In this document: positions 47,696 to 58,412 of the stretch, piece after piece | Position numbering within the stretch: position 1 is the first letter of the stretch | Layout: every line of letters begins with the position of its first letter | Assembly (NCBI RefSeq): GCF_900221005.1 | Contig: NZ_OBQI01000002.1 | Span: 372,001 to 436,000 of the forward strand | Length of the DNA: 64,000 nt | DNA from: Blastococcus aggregatus | Lineage (GTDB): Bacteria > Actinomycetota > Actinomycetes > Mycobacteriales > Geodermatophilaceae | Reading direction: 5' to 3' | The notes under the pieces: model-generated | Seen by the model: the letters and a program-made list of their open reading frames with translations, nothing else | The model's database searches: none | Told to the model about the DNA's origin: nothing | Program-made: the position numbers and the translations under genes

Positions 47696-49075
47696 TCAGC
47701 CGGCGGTCTCGACCAGCTCCGCCACCTGCTGCCCGATCAGGTCCGCGAGGACGTCCACGTCCCCGACGGTGTCCCGGTCGGCGTTGAACCCGAAGAAGAC
47801 CGTGCCGTTGTAGCTCGTCATCCCGATGGACAGCCCCTGCCCCCGCGCCAGCGGCACGACGGGGAAGACCTCGAGCATCCGGCCCCCGGCGGCGTAGAGC
47901 GGCACCTGGGGGCCGGGCACGTTGGTGATCACGAGGTTGAACAGCCGCCGGGAGAGACCCCGCGCCGCACGCGCGCCGAGGGCGTGCAGGGTGGGCGGCG
48001 CGAAGCCGGTCAGCGCGATGAGACCGTCGGCGGTCACGGAGCGGCCGGGAACGCCGACGCCGCGCATCGCGTATCCGAGCCGGGCCAGCCGGACCCGCGG
48101 GTTGGGTTCCCCCACCGGCAGGTCGACGAGGTGCGAGGTCACCCGGTTTCCCCAGCCCGGCTCGTCGTCCTGGAGCGACACCGGCACCAGCGCCCGCACC
48201 GAGGTGCCCGCGACCACCGGCTCGCCACGGGAGAGCAGCCACTCCCGCAAGGCACCGGTGAGCACGGTCAGCAGGACGTCGTTGACGGTGCCACCGTGCG
48301 CCGCGCGCACCCGGTCCAGGTCGTCGATGCGGGCGCGGGCCACCACCACGCGTCGTGCCCGCCCGACCGGCGCGTTCAGCGGGCTGTGCGGGGCCGGCAG
48401 CACCGTGGACCGCACCGCCCGGAGCAGCCCGCCCGCCACTCCCCCGACCCGCGCCGCCGTGGACCGGACGTCGGTCACCGCGGCCCGCGCAGCGCCCACC
48501 ATCGACGAGGGGCGGCGGACGTACTCGTCGAGCGCCTGCAGGACCAGCTCGGCCCCGCCGGGCGCGCGGGCCGGCTGCCAGTCGGCCGGCTCGGGCGCCG
48601 CGGCCGCCGGATCGACGTCGAGCAGCACCTGCCCGATGTCGATCGCGCTCAGCCCGTCCACCAGCGCCGGGTGCGTCTTCGTCATGACCGCCACCCGGTT
48701 CCCGCTGAGCCCGTCGATCAGGTACGCCTCCCACAGGGGCCGGTTCCGATCCAGCGGCCGAGACGCCAGCCGGGACACGAGGTCCAGCAGCTGCGCCTCC
48801 GTGCCCGGCCGCGGCAGCCCGGAACGCCGCAGGTGGTAGGCCAGGTCGAACTCGCGGTCGTCGACCCACACCGGATCGGCGAGGTGGCCGGGCACCTCGA
48901 CCACCCGCTGCCGGTAGCGGGGCACCAGCGCCAGCCGGGCCGCGACCAGCGCTTCCAGCGCGTCCAGCCCGCCGGGTGGCGTCTCGAGCACGAGCACCCC
49001 GCCCACGTGCATGGGAGTGGCCGGCTCCTCCAGGTAGAGGAACGAGGCGTCCAGCGGGCTCAGCCGCTCGACCAT
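47696..49075 (-). CDS. WS/DGAT-family O-acyltransferase
   Basis: The 459-residue protein begins VERLSPLDASFLYLEEPATP, the classic start of wax ester synthase/diacylglycerol acyltransferases. Also present are PLWEAYLIDGL, the active-site region TKTHPALVDGLSA (near 132), NDVLLTVLTGALR and a C-terminal NLVITNVPGPQVPLY. In characterised enzymes the motif is HHxxxDG; here the second His is Pro. The variant HQALVDG/HPALVDG is remembered from other actinobacterial paralogues, so activity is uncertain. It should act at the membrane in storage or envelope lipid synthesis. The ATG at 49075 has GAGGAG 6 nt upstream. Confidence 0.85.
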   Translation of the reverse strand: MVERLSPLDASFLYLEEPATPMHVGGVLVLETPPGGLDALEALVAARLALVPRYRQRVVEVPGHLADPVWVDDREFDLAYHLRRSGLPRPGTEAQLLDLVSRLASRPLDRNRPLWEAYLIDGLSGNRVAVMTKTHPALVDGLSAIDIGQVLLDVDPAAAAPEPADWQPARAPGGAELVLQALDEYVRRPSSMVGAARAAVTDVRSTAARVGGVAGGLLRAVRSTVLPAPHSPLNAPVGRARRVVVARARIDDLDRVRAAHGGTVNDVLLTVLTGALREWLLSRGEPVVAGTSVRALVPVSLQDDEPGWGNRVTSHLVDLPVGEPNPRVRLARLGYAMRGVGVPGRSVTADGLIALTGFAPPTLHALGARAARGLSRRLFNLVITNVPGPQVPLYAAGGRMLEVFPVVPLARGQGLSIGMTSYNGTVFFGFNADRDTVGDVDVLADLIGQQVAELVETAG

Positions 49076-49143
49076 GGCACTCCTCACGGGTAGGGACGGA
49101 AGGTCACGCTACGACGGCAGACGGTCCGCGGACACTCCACCGG

Positions 49144-50439
49144 TCAGCCCGTCTTCCGGGCCCCACGCAACCCGCGCCGCCCCGACGCCGGCTCGGGCAC
49201 CTCGACGAGGACGGCCGCCATCGCCCGCAGCTCCTCGCGCAGCGCCGATCCGGGCGCCACCTCGGCGAGCGTCCGTCCCGCGGCGAGCGCCGCATCCGTG
49301 GCCCGACGGTCGGCGGAGAGGAAGAACGCGACCTGCCGGCCGGCGAACCGCTCGAGCGCCGTCGCGATCTCCCGACGCGGATCACCCGGCACCGGGCCGC
49401 GCCGCACCTGGTTGACGACCACCACCGGATCCACGTCCGGGAGCACCTCGCGCAGCTCGTCGAGCGCCCGCACGCTGCGCTGCAGGGCGACGGGATCGGC
49501 GCCGCTGACGCACAGCACGGTGTCGGCGGCCTCCAGCACCGCCAGCGTCGCCCCGTTGCGGCGGGGCGCCGCGGTGTCGAAGGAGAGCTCCTCGTCGTCC
49601 TCCAGGTTGAAGGCGCAGTCGACGACGGTCAGCTCGGCCAGCCGGCGCGCCTCCTCGAGCACCGTCGTGACCGCACGCGGACGGAGCTCCGGCCATCGAT
49701 CGGCCCGGGCCAGCCCGGTGAGCACGCGCAGCTCGGGCCGCACCGCCCACGCCAGGCGCACCAGAGCCGCCGCGTCGAGGGTGCCCGCGCTCGCCTGGCG
49801 GGCCGCGCCGGCCAGCCCTGGCGAGTCGTCGAGCAGTCCCAGGACCTGCGCGACCACCCCGCCGTAGACGTCGGCGTCCACCAGCAGGGCGGACACTCCG
49901 AGCCGCGCCGCCTCGTCCGCCAGACCGACCGCGACCGTCGTGCGGCCGGGAGCACCCGTCGGGCCCCACACGGCGACCAGCCGGCCCGACCCCAGCGGGC
50001 GCTCCCGATCCGCCGACGGCGCGCCCAGCGCCGGCAGCGCCGCCTGCGGGTCTGCGACGTCGCGGGGCGCCGCCGGGGCGCCCGCAACCGCCTCCCGCAG
50101 CGCCTGTGCGATGACCCCGGCCTCGGCGTCGGCCGGGAGCACGTGCGCCACGCCCAGCTGGCGCAGCCGGTCGGCCGCCCGGTCGTCGCCGGGTTCCACC
50201 AGACCGACGACCGCCACACCGGAGGCGGTGAGCCGGGCCACCGCGTCGCCGTCCAGGCGGCGGAGCTCGGCCGAGAGCAGCGCGGCCTGCCCCGTCCCGG
50301 TCGCCGCGGCAGCGAGCAGCTCGGACACGTCCACGCAGCGCCGCACCACGGTGACGCCGTGGTCGGCCCGGTCGAGCGCGCCCACCAGCGCGGACTCCCA
50401 TGCGGCACCGGTGACCGCGGTGAACACCTGCACGGCCAT
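49144..50439 (-). CDS. CpaE/Soj-like SIMIBI ATPase (Rv3213c-like)
   Basis: In this 431-residue protein the N-terminal third is a response-regulator-like pseudo-receiver (LLSAELRRLDGDAVARL), as in CpaE. The ATPase domain has VAVWGPTGAPGRTTVAVGLA, LLVDADVYGGVVAQVLGL and LTVVDCAFNLEDDEELSFD. The P-loop has Arg-Thr-Thr where Lys-Thr/Ser is usual. CpaE proteins position Flp pili machinery, but no tadA or pilin gene is present. The start shares one base with the SAF gene stop (TGATG). The gene is in the place of the Soj-like Rv3213c. Confidence 0.82.
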   Translation of the reverse strand: MAVQVFTAVTGAAWESALVGALDRADHGVTVVRRCVDVSELLAAAATGTGQAALLSAELRRLDGDAVARLTASGVAVVGLVEPGDDRAADRLRQLGVAHVLPADAEAGVIAQALREAVAGAPAAPRDVADPQAALPALGAPSADRERPLGSGRLVAVWGPTGAPGRTTVAVGLADEAARLGVSALLVDADVYGGVVAQVLGLLDDSPGLAGAARQASAGTLDAAALVRLAWAVRPELRVLTGLARADRWPELRPRAVTTVLEEARRLAELTVVDCAFNLEDDEELSFDTAAPRRNGATLAVLEAADTVLCVSGADPVALQRSVRALDELREVLPDVDPVVVVNQVRRGPVPGDPRREIATALERFAGRQVAFFLSADRRATDAALAAGRTLAEVAPGSALREELRAMAAVLVEVPEPASGRRGLRGARKTG

Positions 50440-51170
50440 CAGCCGTTCGGTCCCGCCGCCGACGGCGCCCGGCCGGCCTCGTCGGCGTTCCCCTCCACCG
50501 ACTCGTGCACCACGACCACGAGCGGCCGGCCGGCGATCGCGGCGAGCACCGCGGCGGCCTCGTCCTCGGCGACCGACACCACCACCTGGACCGTCGCGGT
50601 CGGGGTCGACAGGACGCCGTCGGTCCGGCCGGACAGGGCCTGGACCGGCGCCCGCACGACGACCGGCGTCACGCTCCCGCCCGTGGTCGTCGTGGCGCCG
50701 ACCGCGGGGTCGGCCACCGCGTAGACGTCGACCAGCCCGCCCCGCCGGAGGCCGGGCGGCACGAATCCGGCCTGGACCGGCAGCGCCACCTGCACCAGGT
50801 CGGCCGGCTCCTCGAGGGCCGAGGCGGGGAGCAGTTCACCCGACCGGACGGCGCGCGCGAGGGCGCGGCCCGCCGGACGCGTCGCCGTGGACAGGTAGGC
50901 GTCCGCGGCCTCGTCGAGGCGCACGTCGACGGCGACCAGGTCGTCCGCGCCGAGCTCGGTGCCGGCGGCCAGGTCCCCGGCCGCGGCCCAGACCGGCACG
51001 GTGGCGTCCGCGCCACCCACGATCCGGGCACCGAGCAGCACCGACCCCAGGACGAGCAGGATCCCGAGCAGCAGCCGCAGGTCCAGCCACCGCGGCGGGC
51101 GGACCCGGCGCGGTGCCGGGCCGGCGGCAAGCGGGCTCGTGGGTGGCGGGGCGGGCCGGACGGCGGTCAC
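50439..51170 (-). CDS. SAF-domain (CpaB/RcpC-like) membrane protein
   Basis: The 243-residue protein has a Pro-rich cytoplasmic tail, one transmembrane helix (about 32-52, LLLGILLVLGSVLLGARIVG) and a SAF domain (VWAAAGDLAAGTELGADDLV, then RPAGRALARAVRSGELLPAS, LVQVALPVQAGFVPPGLRRG). CpaB-type SAF proteins stand with CpaE in Flp pilus loci; here the pair is alone. GTG at 51170. Confidence 0.8.
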   Translation of the reverse strand: MTAVRPAPPPTSPLAAGPAPRRVRPPRWLDLRLLLGILLVLGSVLLGARIVGGADATVPVWAAAGDLAAGTELGADDLVAVDVRLDEAADAYLSTATRPAGRALARAVRSGELLPASALEEPADLVQVALPVQAGFVPPGLRRGGLVDVYAVADPAVGATTTTGGSVTPVVVRAPVQALSGRTDGVLSTPTATVQVVVSVAEDEAAAVLAAIAGRPLVVVVHESVEGNADEAGRAPSAAGPNG

Positions 51171-51213
51171 GGTGCAGATGGTGCGTCAGGAGTGCGCCTG
51201 CCCGCTCCCGTCA

Positions 51214-51233
51214 TCCACACGTTCGGGTGTGGA
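51214..51233. promoter_or_regulatory. 7-bp inverted repeat in the SAF/HTH divergent region
   Basis: TCCACAC and GTGTGGA are perfectly inverted around GTTCGG, centred between the two divergent starts (51170 and 51294). The position suits an operator for the excisionase-like HTH protein; this is inference. Confidence 0.4.
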
Positions 51234-51293
51234 CGGCTCTCACAGGTCACCGGTGCGGCTGACAGACTGGCGGCACCGGATGGAGAGGACCCC

Positions 51294-51563
51294 ATGCCCA
51301 CGCCCCGCTTCCTGACGCTGGACGACGTCGCCGAGATCCTCAACGTCTCGTGGTCCCAGGCGTACGCCCTCGTGCGGCGCAAGGAGCTCATCGCCATCCA
51401 GATCGGCGGGCGCGGCCAGTGGCGGGTCGAGGTCGACGAGCTCGAGCGCTTCATCCAGCAGAAGTACGCCGAGGCGCGCGCCGGCACGGTGCCGCCGCCC
51501 GCAGAGCCGGACGAGGCCGCCGAGGCCACCGCCGACAGCTCCGGGGCCACCCCCTCGGCCTGA
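51294..51563 (+). CDS. Excisionase/MerR-like HTH DNA-binding protein
   Basis: The 89-residue protein has a winged HTH of the excisionase family: FLTLDDVAEILNVSWSQAYA then LVRRKELIAIQIGGRGQWRV, ending in a helix DELERFIQQKYAEAR and a disordered acidic tail. ATG at 51294 with GGAGAGGA 5-6 nt upstream. This family is widespread in actinobacteria as a chromosomal regulator, not tied to a prophage here. It probably controls the divergent SAF-CpaE pair. Confidence 0.85.
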   Translation: MPTPRFLTLDDVAEILNVSWSQAYALVRRKELIAIQIGGRGQWRVEVDELERFIQQKYAEARAGTVPPPAEPDEAAEATADSSGATPSA

Positions 51564-51579
51564 CCGCGCCTCCCCCGGC

Positions 51580-52149
51580 TCAGCCCGGACCGGGCAGCAC
51601 CGAGCGCACCACGACCACGGCGTCCAGGACGACGGTGCGCACCCCCTGGACCGCCTCCGCCCGCCGGTGCAGGTCGGCGGCGTGCTCGGCGAGTTCCACG
51701 TAGTCGGCGCCCACCCGGTCGATCGTGCCCACGAGCGACGTGCCGTCGTCCAGGACGATCTGCACCGCGGCGCGGTCGCGCGCGAGACCTCGCAGGGCAC
51801 GCCGCAGATCCAGCCGGCCCCGGACCGGACCGACCTCCTCCGCCGGCGCCGTGCGCCGCCCGAGGCCACCGATCGCCCGCACCGCAGCGCTCGCCACCAG
51901 GTTCTCCCGCCCCTGGTCGTCCACCAGGAGCAGCCAGTCGCTGCCCACGTCGCCCAGCGTCCCGGCCACCGGGCCGGCTCCCCGGCACTGCAGCACGACA
52001 GGTGCGCCGAGGGCGCCCGCCACCCGGTCCGCCCACCGCAGGGCACCGACCTCGTGCCGCACCCGGGACGCCGTCTCGGCCCGGTCGGCCGCGTCCTGCT
52101 CGGCCTCGAACCGTGCCTCCAGATCCGCGAACAGCTGCTGCCACCGCAC
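51580..52149 (-). CDS. Conserved hypothetical protein (fis-regulator-annotated family)
   Basis: The 189-residue protein has an N-terminal coiled-coil (FADLEARFEAEQDAADRAET) and then beta-rich repeats reminiscent of small barrel or LSM-like modules (VLQCRGAGPVAGTLGDVGSD, IVLDDGTSLVGTIDRVGADY). No HTH is visible, so the usual fis family label is probably wrong. The GTG at 52149 has GGAGG 8 nt upstream; the frame extends to an ATG at 52206 inside the regulatory region and is not favoured. Confidence 0.65.
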   Translation of the reverse strand: MRWQQLFADLEARFEAEQDAADRAETASRVRHEVGALRWADRVAGALGAPVVLQCRGAGPVAGTLGDVGSDWLLLVDDQGRENLVASAAVRAIGGLGRRTAPAEEVGPVRGRLDLRRALRGLARDRAAVQIVLDDGTSLVGTIDRVGADYVELAEHAADLHRRAEAVQGVRTVVLDAVVVVRSVLPGPG

Positions 52150-52185
52150 CGGCGCCACCTCCGCATCGCAGCCTAGATCAACTCG

Positions 52186-52229
52186 TTCACTTGCGTTTGC
52201 GTGCATTTGCTTGTTTTAGTGAGCACTCA
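52186..52229 (+). promoter_or_regulatory. AT-rich promoter with TTGC repeats and GTGAG-CA-CTCAC operator
   Basis: A rare AT-rich island. TTGCGT (52191-52196) and TTTAGT (52215-52220) can be -35 and -10 with an 18-nt spacer for the LysM gene at 52248. The spacer contains reiterated TTGC/TTTGC words (52191-52213). Immediately after the -10 is a 12-bp palindrome GTGAGCACTCAC (52218-52229), where a repressor would block initiation. Confidence 0.5.
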
Positions 52230-52247
52230 CCGAGCGCGAGGAGCGAC

Positions 52248-52934
52248 ATGTCGGGCCGACGACTGACCGGGACGGCGATGGCCATGGCCGCCATCGCCGG
52301 AGTGCTGGCCGTGCTGACGCCGCCCTTCCGGGAGATGACCGCGGCGGTGCTGGCCGCCCAGGACACGGTGGACACCACGGGCGCGGAGACGGTGCTGACC
52401 GCCGCCGCCGGGCTGCTGGCCTGGGGCGTGTGGGGATGGGGAGCGCTCGGTCTGGTCCTCACCGCCGTGGCCGCGCTCCCCGGCGCGGTCGGTCGGGTCT
52501 CTCTCGTGCTGGTGCGGGTCGTCCTGCCCGGCGCAGCACGTCGCGCAGCCGCCCTCGCGCTCGGCCTCGGTCTCGGTCTCACCGGTCCGCTCGCGGGCAC
52601 CACGCTCCTGGTCGCGACCGCACCGGCAGCCGCCGCCGGGCCGACGCCGGCCGGCGTCCCCGACTGGCCCGCCCCGGTGCCCGCCGCCCCGGCCGGCGGA
52701 CTCCCGGACTGGCCCGAGGCGCTCGCCGCGCCCGCGGCCGGCAGCCACGTCGTCGTGCGCGGCGACTGCCTGTGGGACATCGCCGCCGCAGGCCTGTCCG
52801 ACGGGTCCGGCCGGACGCCGTCGGCAGCCGAGATCGCCCGGGCCACGCACTCCTGGTGGGCCGCGAACGCCGACGTCATCGGGCCCGATCCGGACCACCT
52901 CCTGCCCGGACAGGTGCTTCGCCCGCCGCCGTGA
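52248..52934 (+). CDS. LysM-domain membrane protein
   Basis: The 228-residue protein has three hydrophobic segments in the first 130 residues (for example VLTAAAGLLAWGVWGWGALG and ALALGLGLGLTGPLAGTTLL), then a Pro/Ala linker with a repeated PDWPxP motif. A C-terminal LysM module follows (VVVRGDCLWDIAA, then AIARATHSWWAANADVIGPD-type and LLPGQVLRPP). The LysM end should face the cell wall and bind peptidoglycan. GAGGAG lies 5 nt before the ATG. It precedes the DUF6459 gene on the same strand. Confidence 0.8.
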   Translation: MSGRRLTGTAMAMAAIAGVLAVLTPPFREMTAAVLAAQDTVDTTGAETVLTAAAGLLAWGVWGWGALGLVLTAVAALPGAVGRVSLVLVRVVLPGAARRAAALALGLGLGLTGPLAGTTLLVATAPAAAAGPTPAGVPDWPAPVPAAPAGGLPDWPEALAAPAAGSHVVVRGDCLWDIAAAGLSDGSGRTPSAAEIARATHSWWAANADVIGPDPDHLLPGQVLRPPP

Positions 52935-52985
52935 GGCGCCGCGTCCTCCGACCCTCCCCCGACCGCCCCTGACCCGGGAGTCCCC

Positions 52986-53552
52986 ATGACCGCACCCGTC
53001 CACCCGTCCCCCGGTGCCGCCGCCGCCCGGTCCGTCCCGGCGCCGCCGTCCCTCCGGCTGGTCCGCGTGCCGACGCCCCAACCCCCGCTGCAGGACCGGC
53101 GCCTGCCGGTCCGCCTGGTGGTCCCCGGCGTCGCCGTGCCGCGGCCGCCGCACCGGCCCGGTCCGCGTCCCCGGCTCACCGGCGGCGCGTTCCGGGACGA
53201 CGAGTTCGGGCCCACCTGGTCAGTGCGTGCCGATCTCCCCGCCGCGGGCGAGGCCGGGCGGCGGATGGTGACGCTCACGCTCGAGGTGCTGGCCGGCCGG
53301 CGGCCGATCGGTCAGCTCCAGGCCCTCACGTCGCCCGGGGTCTTCGCGGCGCTCGCCGGAGGCCGCCGGCCCCGCTGGTGCACCGAGGGCACCGCTCCGC
53401 TCCTCGTCGGCCCGGTGCACGTCTGCGAGCCGGTCGACGGCGTGGCCGAGGTCAGCGCGGTCGCCCACCGGGGTGGCCGCCCGCACGCGGTCGCCGCCCG
53501 GCTGGAGGGCATCGACGGTCGCTGGCGCTGCACCGCCCTGCAGATCGGCTGA
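52986..53552 (+). CDS. DUF6459 (Rv3235-like) protein
   Basis: In this 188-residue protein the N-terminal 90 residues are Pro/Arg-rich and disordered. The C-terminal half is compact (LTLEVLAGRRPIGQLQALTS, RWCTEGTAPLLVGPVHVCEP, AVAARLEGIDGRWRCTALQI) and typical of the Rv3235/DUF6459 family found just upstream of secA in actinobacteria. The function is unknown; the fold resembles NTF2-like or SecA-associated small domains only in size. Confidence 0.75.
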   Translation: MTAPVHPSPGAAAARSVPAPPSLRLVRVPTPQPPLQDRRLPVRLVVPGVAVPRPPHRPGPRPRLTGGAFRDDEFGPTWSVRADLPAAGEAGRRMVTLTLEVLAGRRPIGQLQALTSPGVFAALAGGRRPRWCTEGTAPLLVGPVHVCEPVDGVAEVSAVAHRGGRPHAVAARLEGIDGRWRCTALQIG

Positions 53553-53576
53553 GCCCCAGGAGCAGCCCGGACAGCA

Positions 53577-53612
53577 CGACGCCCCGCGGACCCGGAGGTC
53601 GGCGGGGCGTCG
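53577..53612. terminator. Bidirectional hairpin between DUF6459 and secA
   Basis: Perfect 11-bp stem CGACGCCCCGC (53577-53587) with GCGGGGCGTCG (53602-53612), in the 73-nt gap between converging genes. Confidence 0.75.
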
Positions 53613-53625
53613 TCAGGTCAGCGGA

Positions 53626-56604
<2,979 letters not shown>

Positions 56605-56673
56605 GACCCCAGCGTAGGCGTGCCACCTGGGAACGCGGCCCCTGCGCGGTCCGAACCGCCCGCTCCGTTGCTC

Positions 56674-56679
56674 TAGCCT
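56674..56679 (+). promoter_or_regulatory. -10 box (TAGCCT) of the leaderless PPOX gene
   Basis: TAGCCT ends 7 nt before the GTG at 56687. With the secA -10 (56616-56611) on the other strand it makes a compact divergent promoter region of 82 nt. Confidence 0.5.
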
Positions 56680-56686
56680 CCCGCGG

Positions 56687-57079
56687 GTGTCCAGGAACCC
56701 CGCAGACCTCGCCCCCGCCACGCTCGAGTTCCTGACCGAGCGGCACCTGGCGACGCTGACCACGCTGCGCGCCGACGGCAGCCCGCACGTCGTCCCCGTC
56801 GGGGTCACCTTCGACCCCGCCACCGCCACCGCCCGGGTGATCACCTCGGGCGGCTCGGCGAAGGTCCGGCACGTGCGCGCGGGGCAGGCCCGCGTCGCCG
56901 TCTGCCAGGTCGAGGGCGCCCGCTGGCTGACGCTCGAGGGGACGGCGGTGGTGAAGGACGACGCCGCCTCGGTGGCCGACGCCGTGGAGCGCTACGCCCG
57001 GCGCTACCGCCAGCCGCGGGAGAACGCGGCCCGCGTGGTCATCGAGATCTCGGTGGACCGGGTGCTCGGCAACGCGTGA
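56687..57079 (+). CDS. PPOX-class F420-dependent flavin/deazaflavin oxidoreductase
   Basis: The 130-residue split-barrel protein contains [33 protein letters not shown], the [15 protein letters not shown] basic loop for the cofactor phosphate, and [11 protein letters not shown]. This layout is that of the TIGR03618-like F420-binding family. The reaction is unknown. The GTG start is leaderless; the gene is followed after 10 nt by the GNAT gene. Confidence 0.85.
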   Translation: MSRNPADLAPATLEFLTERHLATLTTLRADGSPHVVPVGVTFDPATATARVITSGGSAKVRHVRAGQARVAVCQVEGARWLTLEGTAVVKDDAASVADAVERYARRYRQPRENAARVVIEISVDRVLGNA

Positions 57080-57089
57080 GGATGCCGCG

Positions 57090-57638
57090 GTGGACCTCAC
57101 CCTGATCGACCTGCCCACCGAGGTCGTGCGCACCGAGCGGCTGGTGCTGCGCCCCTACCGGGCCGACGACGTCGCCGCGGTGCACCGCGCCTGCCAGGAC
57201 GCCGACATCCAGCGCTGGCTGAGGGTGCCGTCCCCCTACACCGAGACCGACGCCGCCGAGTTCGTCACCGAGACCTCGGTGTCGGCGCGCGCCGAGGGCC
57301 GAGGGCTGCTCACGGCGGTGGAGGCCGACGGGGAGTTCGTCGGATCGGCCGGTCTGCACCTGACACCCGGCCATCTCGGGCCCGCCGTCGGCTACTGGCT
57401 CGCCCCCTGGGGGCGGGGGCGCGGTTTCGCGGCGGAGGCGGCGCACGCCCTGGCCGAGTGGGCCCTGGGGCTGGGCGCTCCGCGGGTGCACCTGATGGCC
57501 GACGTCGGCAACACCGCCTCGCAGGCGGTCGCGGTGCGGGCCGGCTTCACCCGCGAGGGCGTGGTGCGCTCGTGCCTGGACTACCGGGACGGCAGCCGCG
57601 GGGACGCGGTGCTCTTCGGGCGGCTGCCCGAGGACTGA
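57090..57638 (+). CDS. GNAT (RimJ/RimL-like) N-acetyltransferase
   Basis: The 182-residue protein starts with the RimJ-type ERLVLRPYRADDVAAVHRAC. Acetyl-CoA binding is suggested by APWGRGRGFAAEAAHALAEW (R/QxxGxG/A loop) and the terminal helix NTASQAVAVRAGFTREGVVR. It probably acetylates a protein N-terminus or small amine; substrate unknown. GTG at 57090. Confidence 0.86.
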   Translation: MDLTLIDLPTEVVRTERLVLRPYRADDVAAVHRACQDADIQRWLRVPSPYTETDAAEFVTETSVSARAEGRGLLTAVEADGEFVGSAGLHLTPGHLGPAVGYWLAPWGRGRGFAAEAAHALAEWALGLGAPRVHLMADVGNTASQAVAVRAGFTREGVVRSCLDYRDGSRGDAVLFGRLPED

Positions 57639-57640
57639 GC

Positions 57641-57674
57641 GGGAGGGGGCGCACCGCGGAGCGCACCCCCTCCC
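57641..57674. terminator. Hairpin between converging GNAT and hpf genes
   Basis: GGGAGGGGGCGC (57641-57652) pairs with GCGCACCCCCTCCC (57661-57674) with one bulged base, 3 nt after the GNAT stop and 5 nt from the hpf stop. Confidence 0.65.
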
Positions 57675-57678
57675 CTGG

Positions 57679-58371
57679 TCAGACGCCGGCGGCCTGCGCC
57701 TCGGCGACGTGCTCGGCCGCCGCGCCGTCCTGCGACACCGGGGCGAGCCGGATGAGCCCGTAGTCGTAGGCGTGCCGGCGGTAGACCACCGTCGGCTGAC
57801 CCGTGTCGGCGCACTGGAACAGGTAGAAGTCGTGGCCGACCAGCTCCATCTCGTGGAGGGCCTGGTCGACGTGCATCGGTGTCGCCGGATGGACCTTCTC
57901 CCGGGCGATCTGCCCGGGCAGGTGCTCGTCCAGATCGGTCGCGGGCGCCTCGCCGGCCTGGTCCAGGTCGGGCAGGACGTCGGCCCCGAAGGAGGCGTCG
58001 ACGATCGGGCCCAGCGCGGCGTTGTCGGCCGTCCGGACGCTGGCGGGGGTCCGCCGGCCGTGGTGGACGCGGCGCCGGTCGGCCGCACGGCGCAACCGGG
58101 CGTCCAGCTTGGTCACCGCGACGTCCAGGGCGGCGTAGAAGTCGGCGCCGTTGGCCTCGGCGCGGACCACGGGGCCCTTGCCGCGCAGGGTGATCTCCAC
58201 GCGCTGGGCGCTGGCCGCCTGGCGGGGGTTCTTCTCGTGGAAGAGCTCCACGTCGATCCGCAGGATCTTCAGCTTCCGGTCGAACCGGTCGGTGGACCCG
58301 ACCTTGTCCTCGACGAGCTGGCGGTAGTGCTCGGGGACTTCGACATTACGACCACGTACGACGATCTCCAT
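57679..58371 (-). CDS. hpf: Long-form ribosome hibernation promoting factor
   Basis: The 230-residue protein has an N-terminal S30AE domain (MEIVVRGRNVEVPEHYRQLV, VEITLRGKGPVVRAEANGAD, FYAALDVAVTKLDARLRRAA, then basic RDRRRVHHG-type) and a C-terminal dimerisation domain (ALHEMELVGHDFYLFQCADT, VVYRRHAYDYGLIRLAP). Long-form HPF dimerises 70S ribosomes into inactive 100S particles during stress or stationary phase. ATG at 58371 has GGGAGG 5 nt upstream. The gene order secA-hpf-comF-lpqB is remembered from M. tuberculosis. Confidence 0.93.
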   Translation of the reverse strand: MEIVVRGRNVEVPEHYRQLVEDKVGSTDRFDRKLKILRIDVELFHEKNPRQAASAQRVEITLRGKGPVVRAEANGADFYAALDVAVTKLDARLRRAADRRRVHHGRRTPASVRTADNAALGPIVDASFGADVLPDLDQAGEAPATDLDEHLPGQIAREKVHPATPMHVDQALHEMELVGHDFYLFQCADTGQPTVVYRRHAYDYGLIRLAPVSQDGAAAEHVAEAQAAGV

Positions 58372-58412
58372 GAGACCTCCCGGTAGAAATCCGGCGTTGG
58401 GTCGCTTCGACG

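Noticed and set aside
51294-51563. Prophage or integrated element because of an excisionase-like HTH
   Set aside because: No integrase, attachment repeats or phage genes; this HTH family is a common chromosomal regulator in actinobacteria and codon use matches its neighbours.
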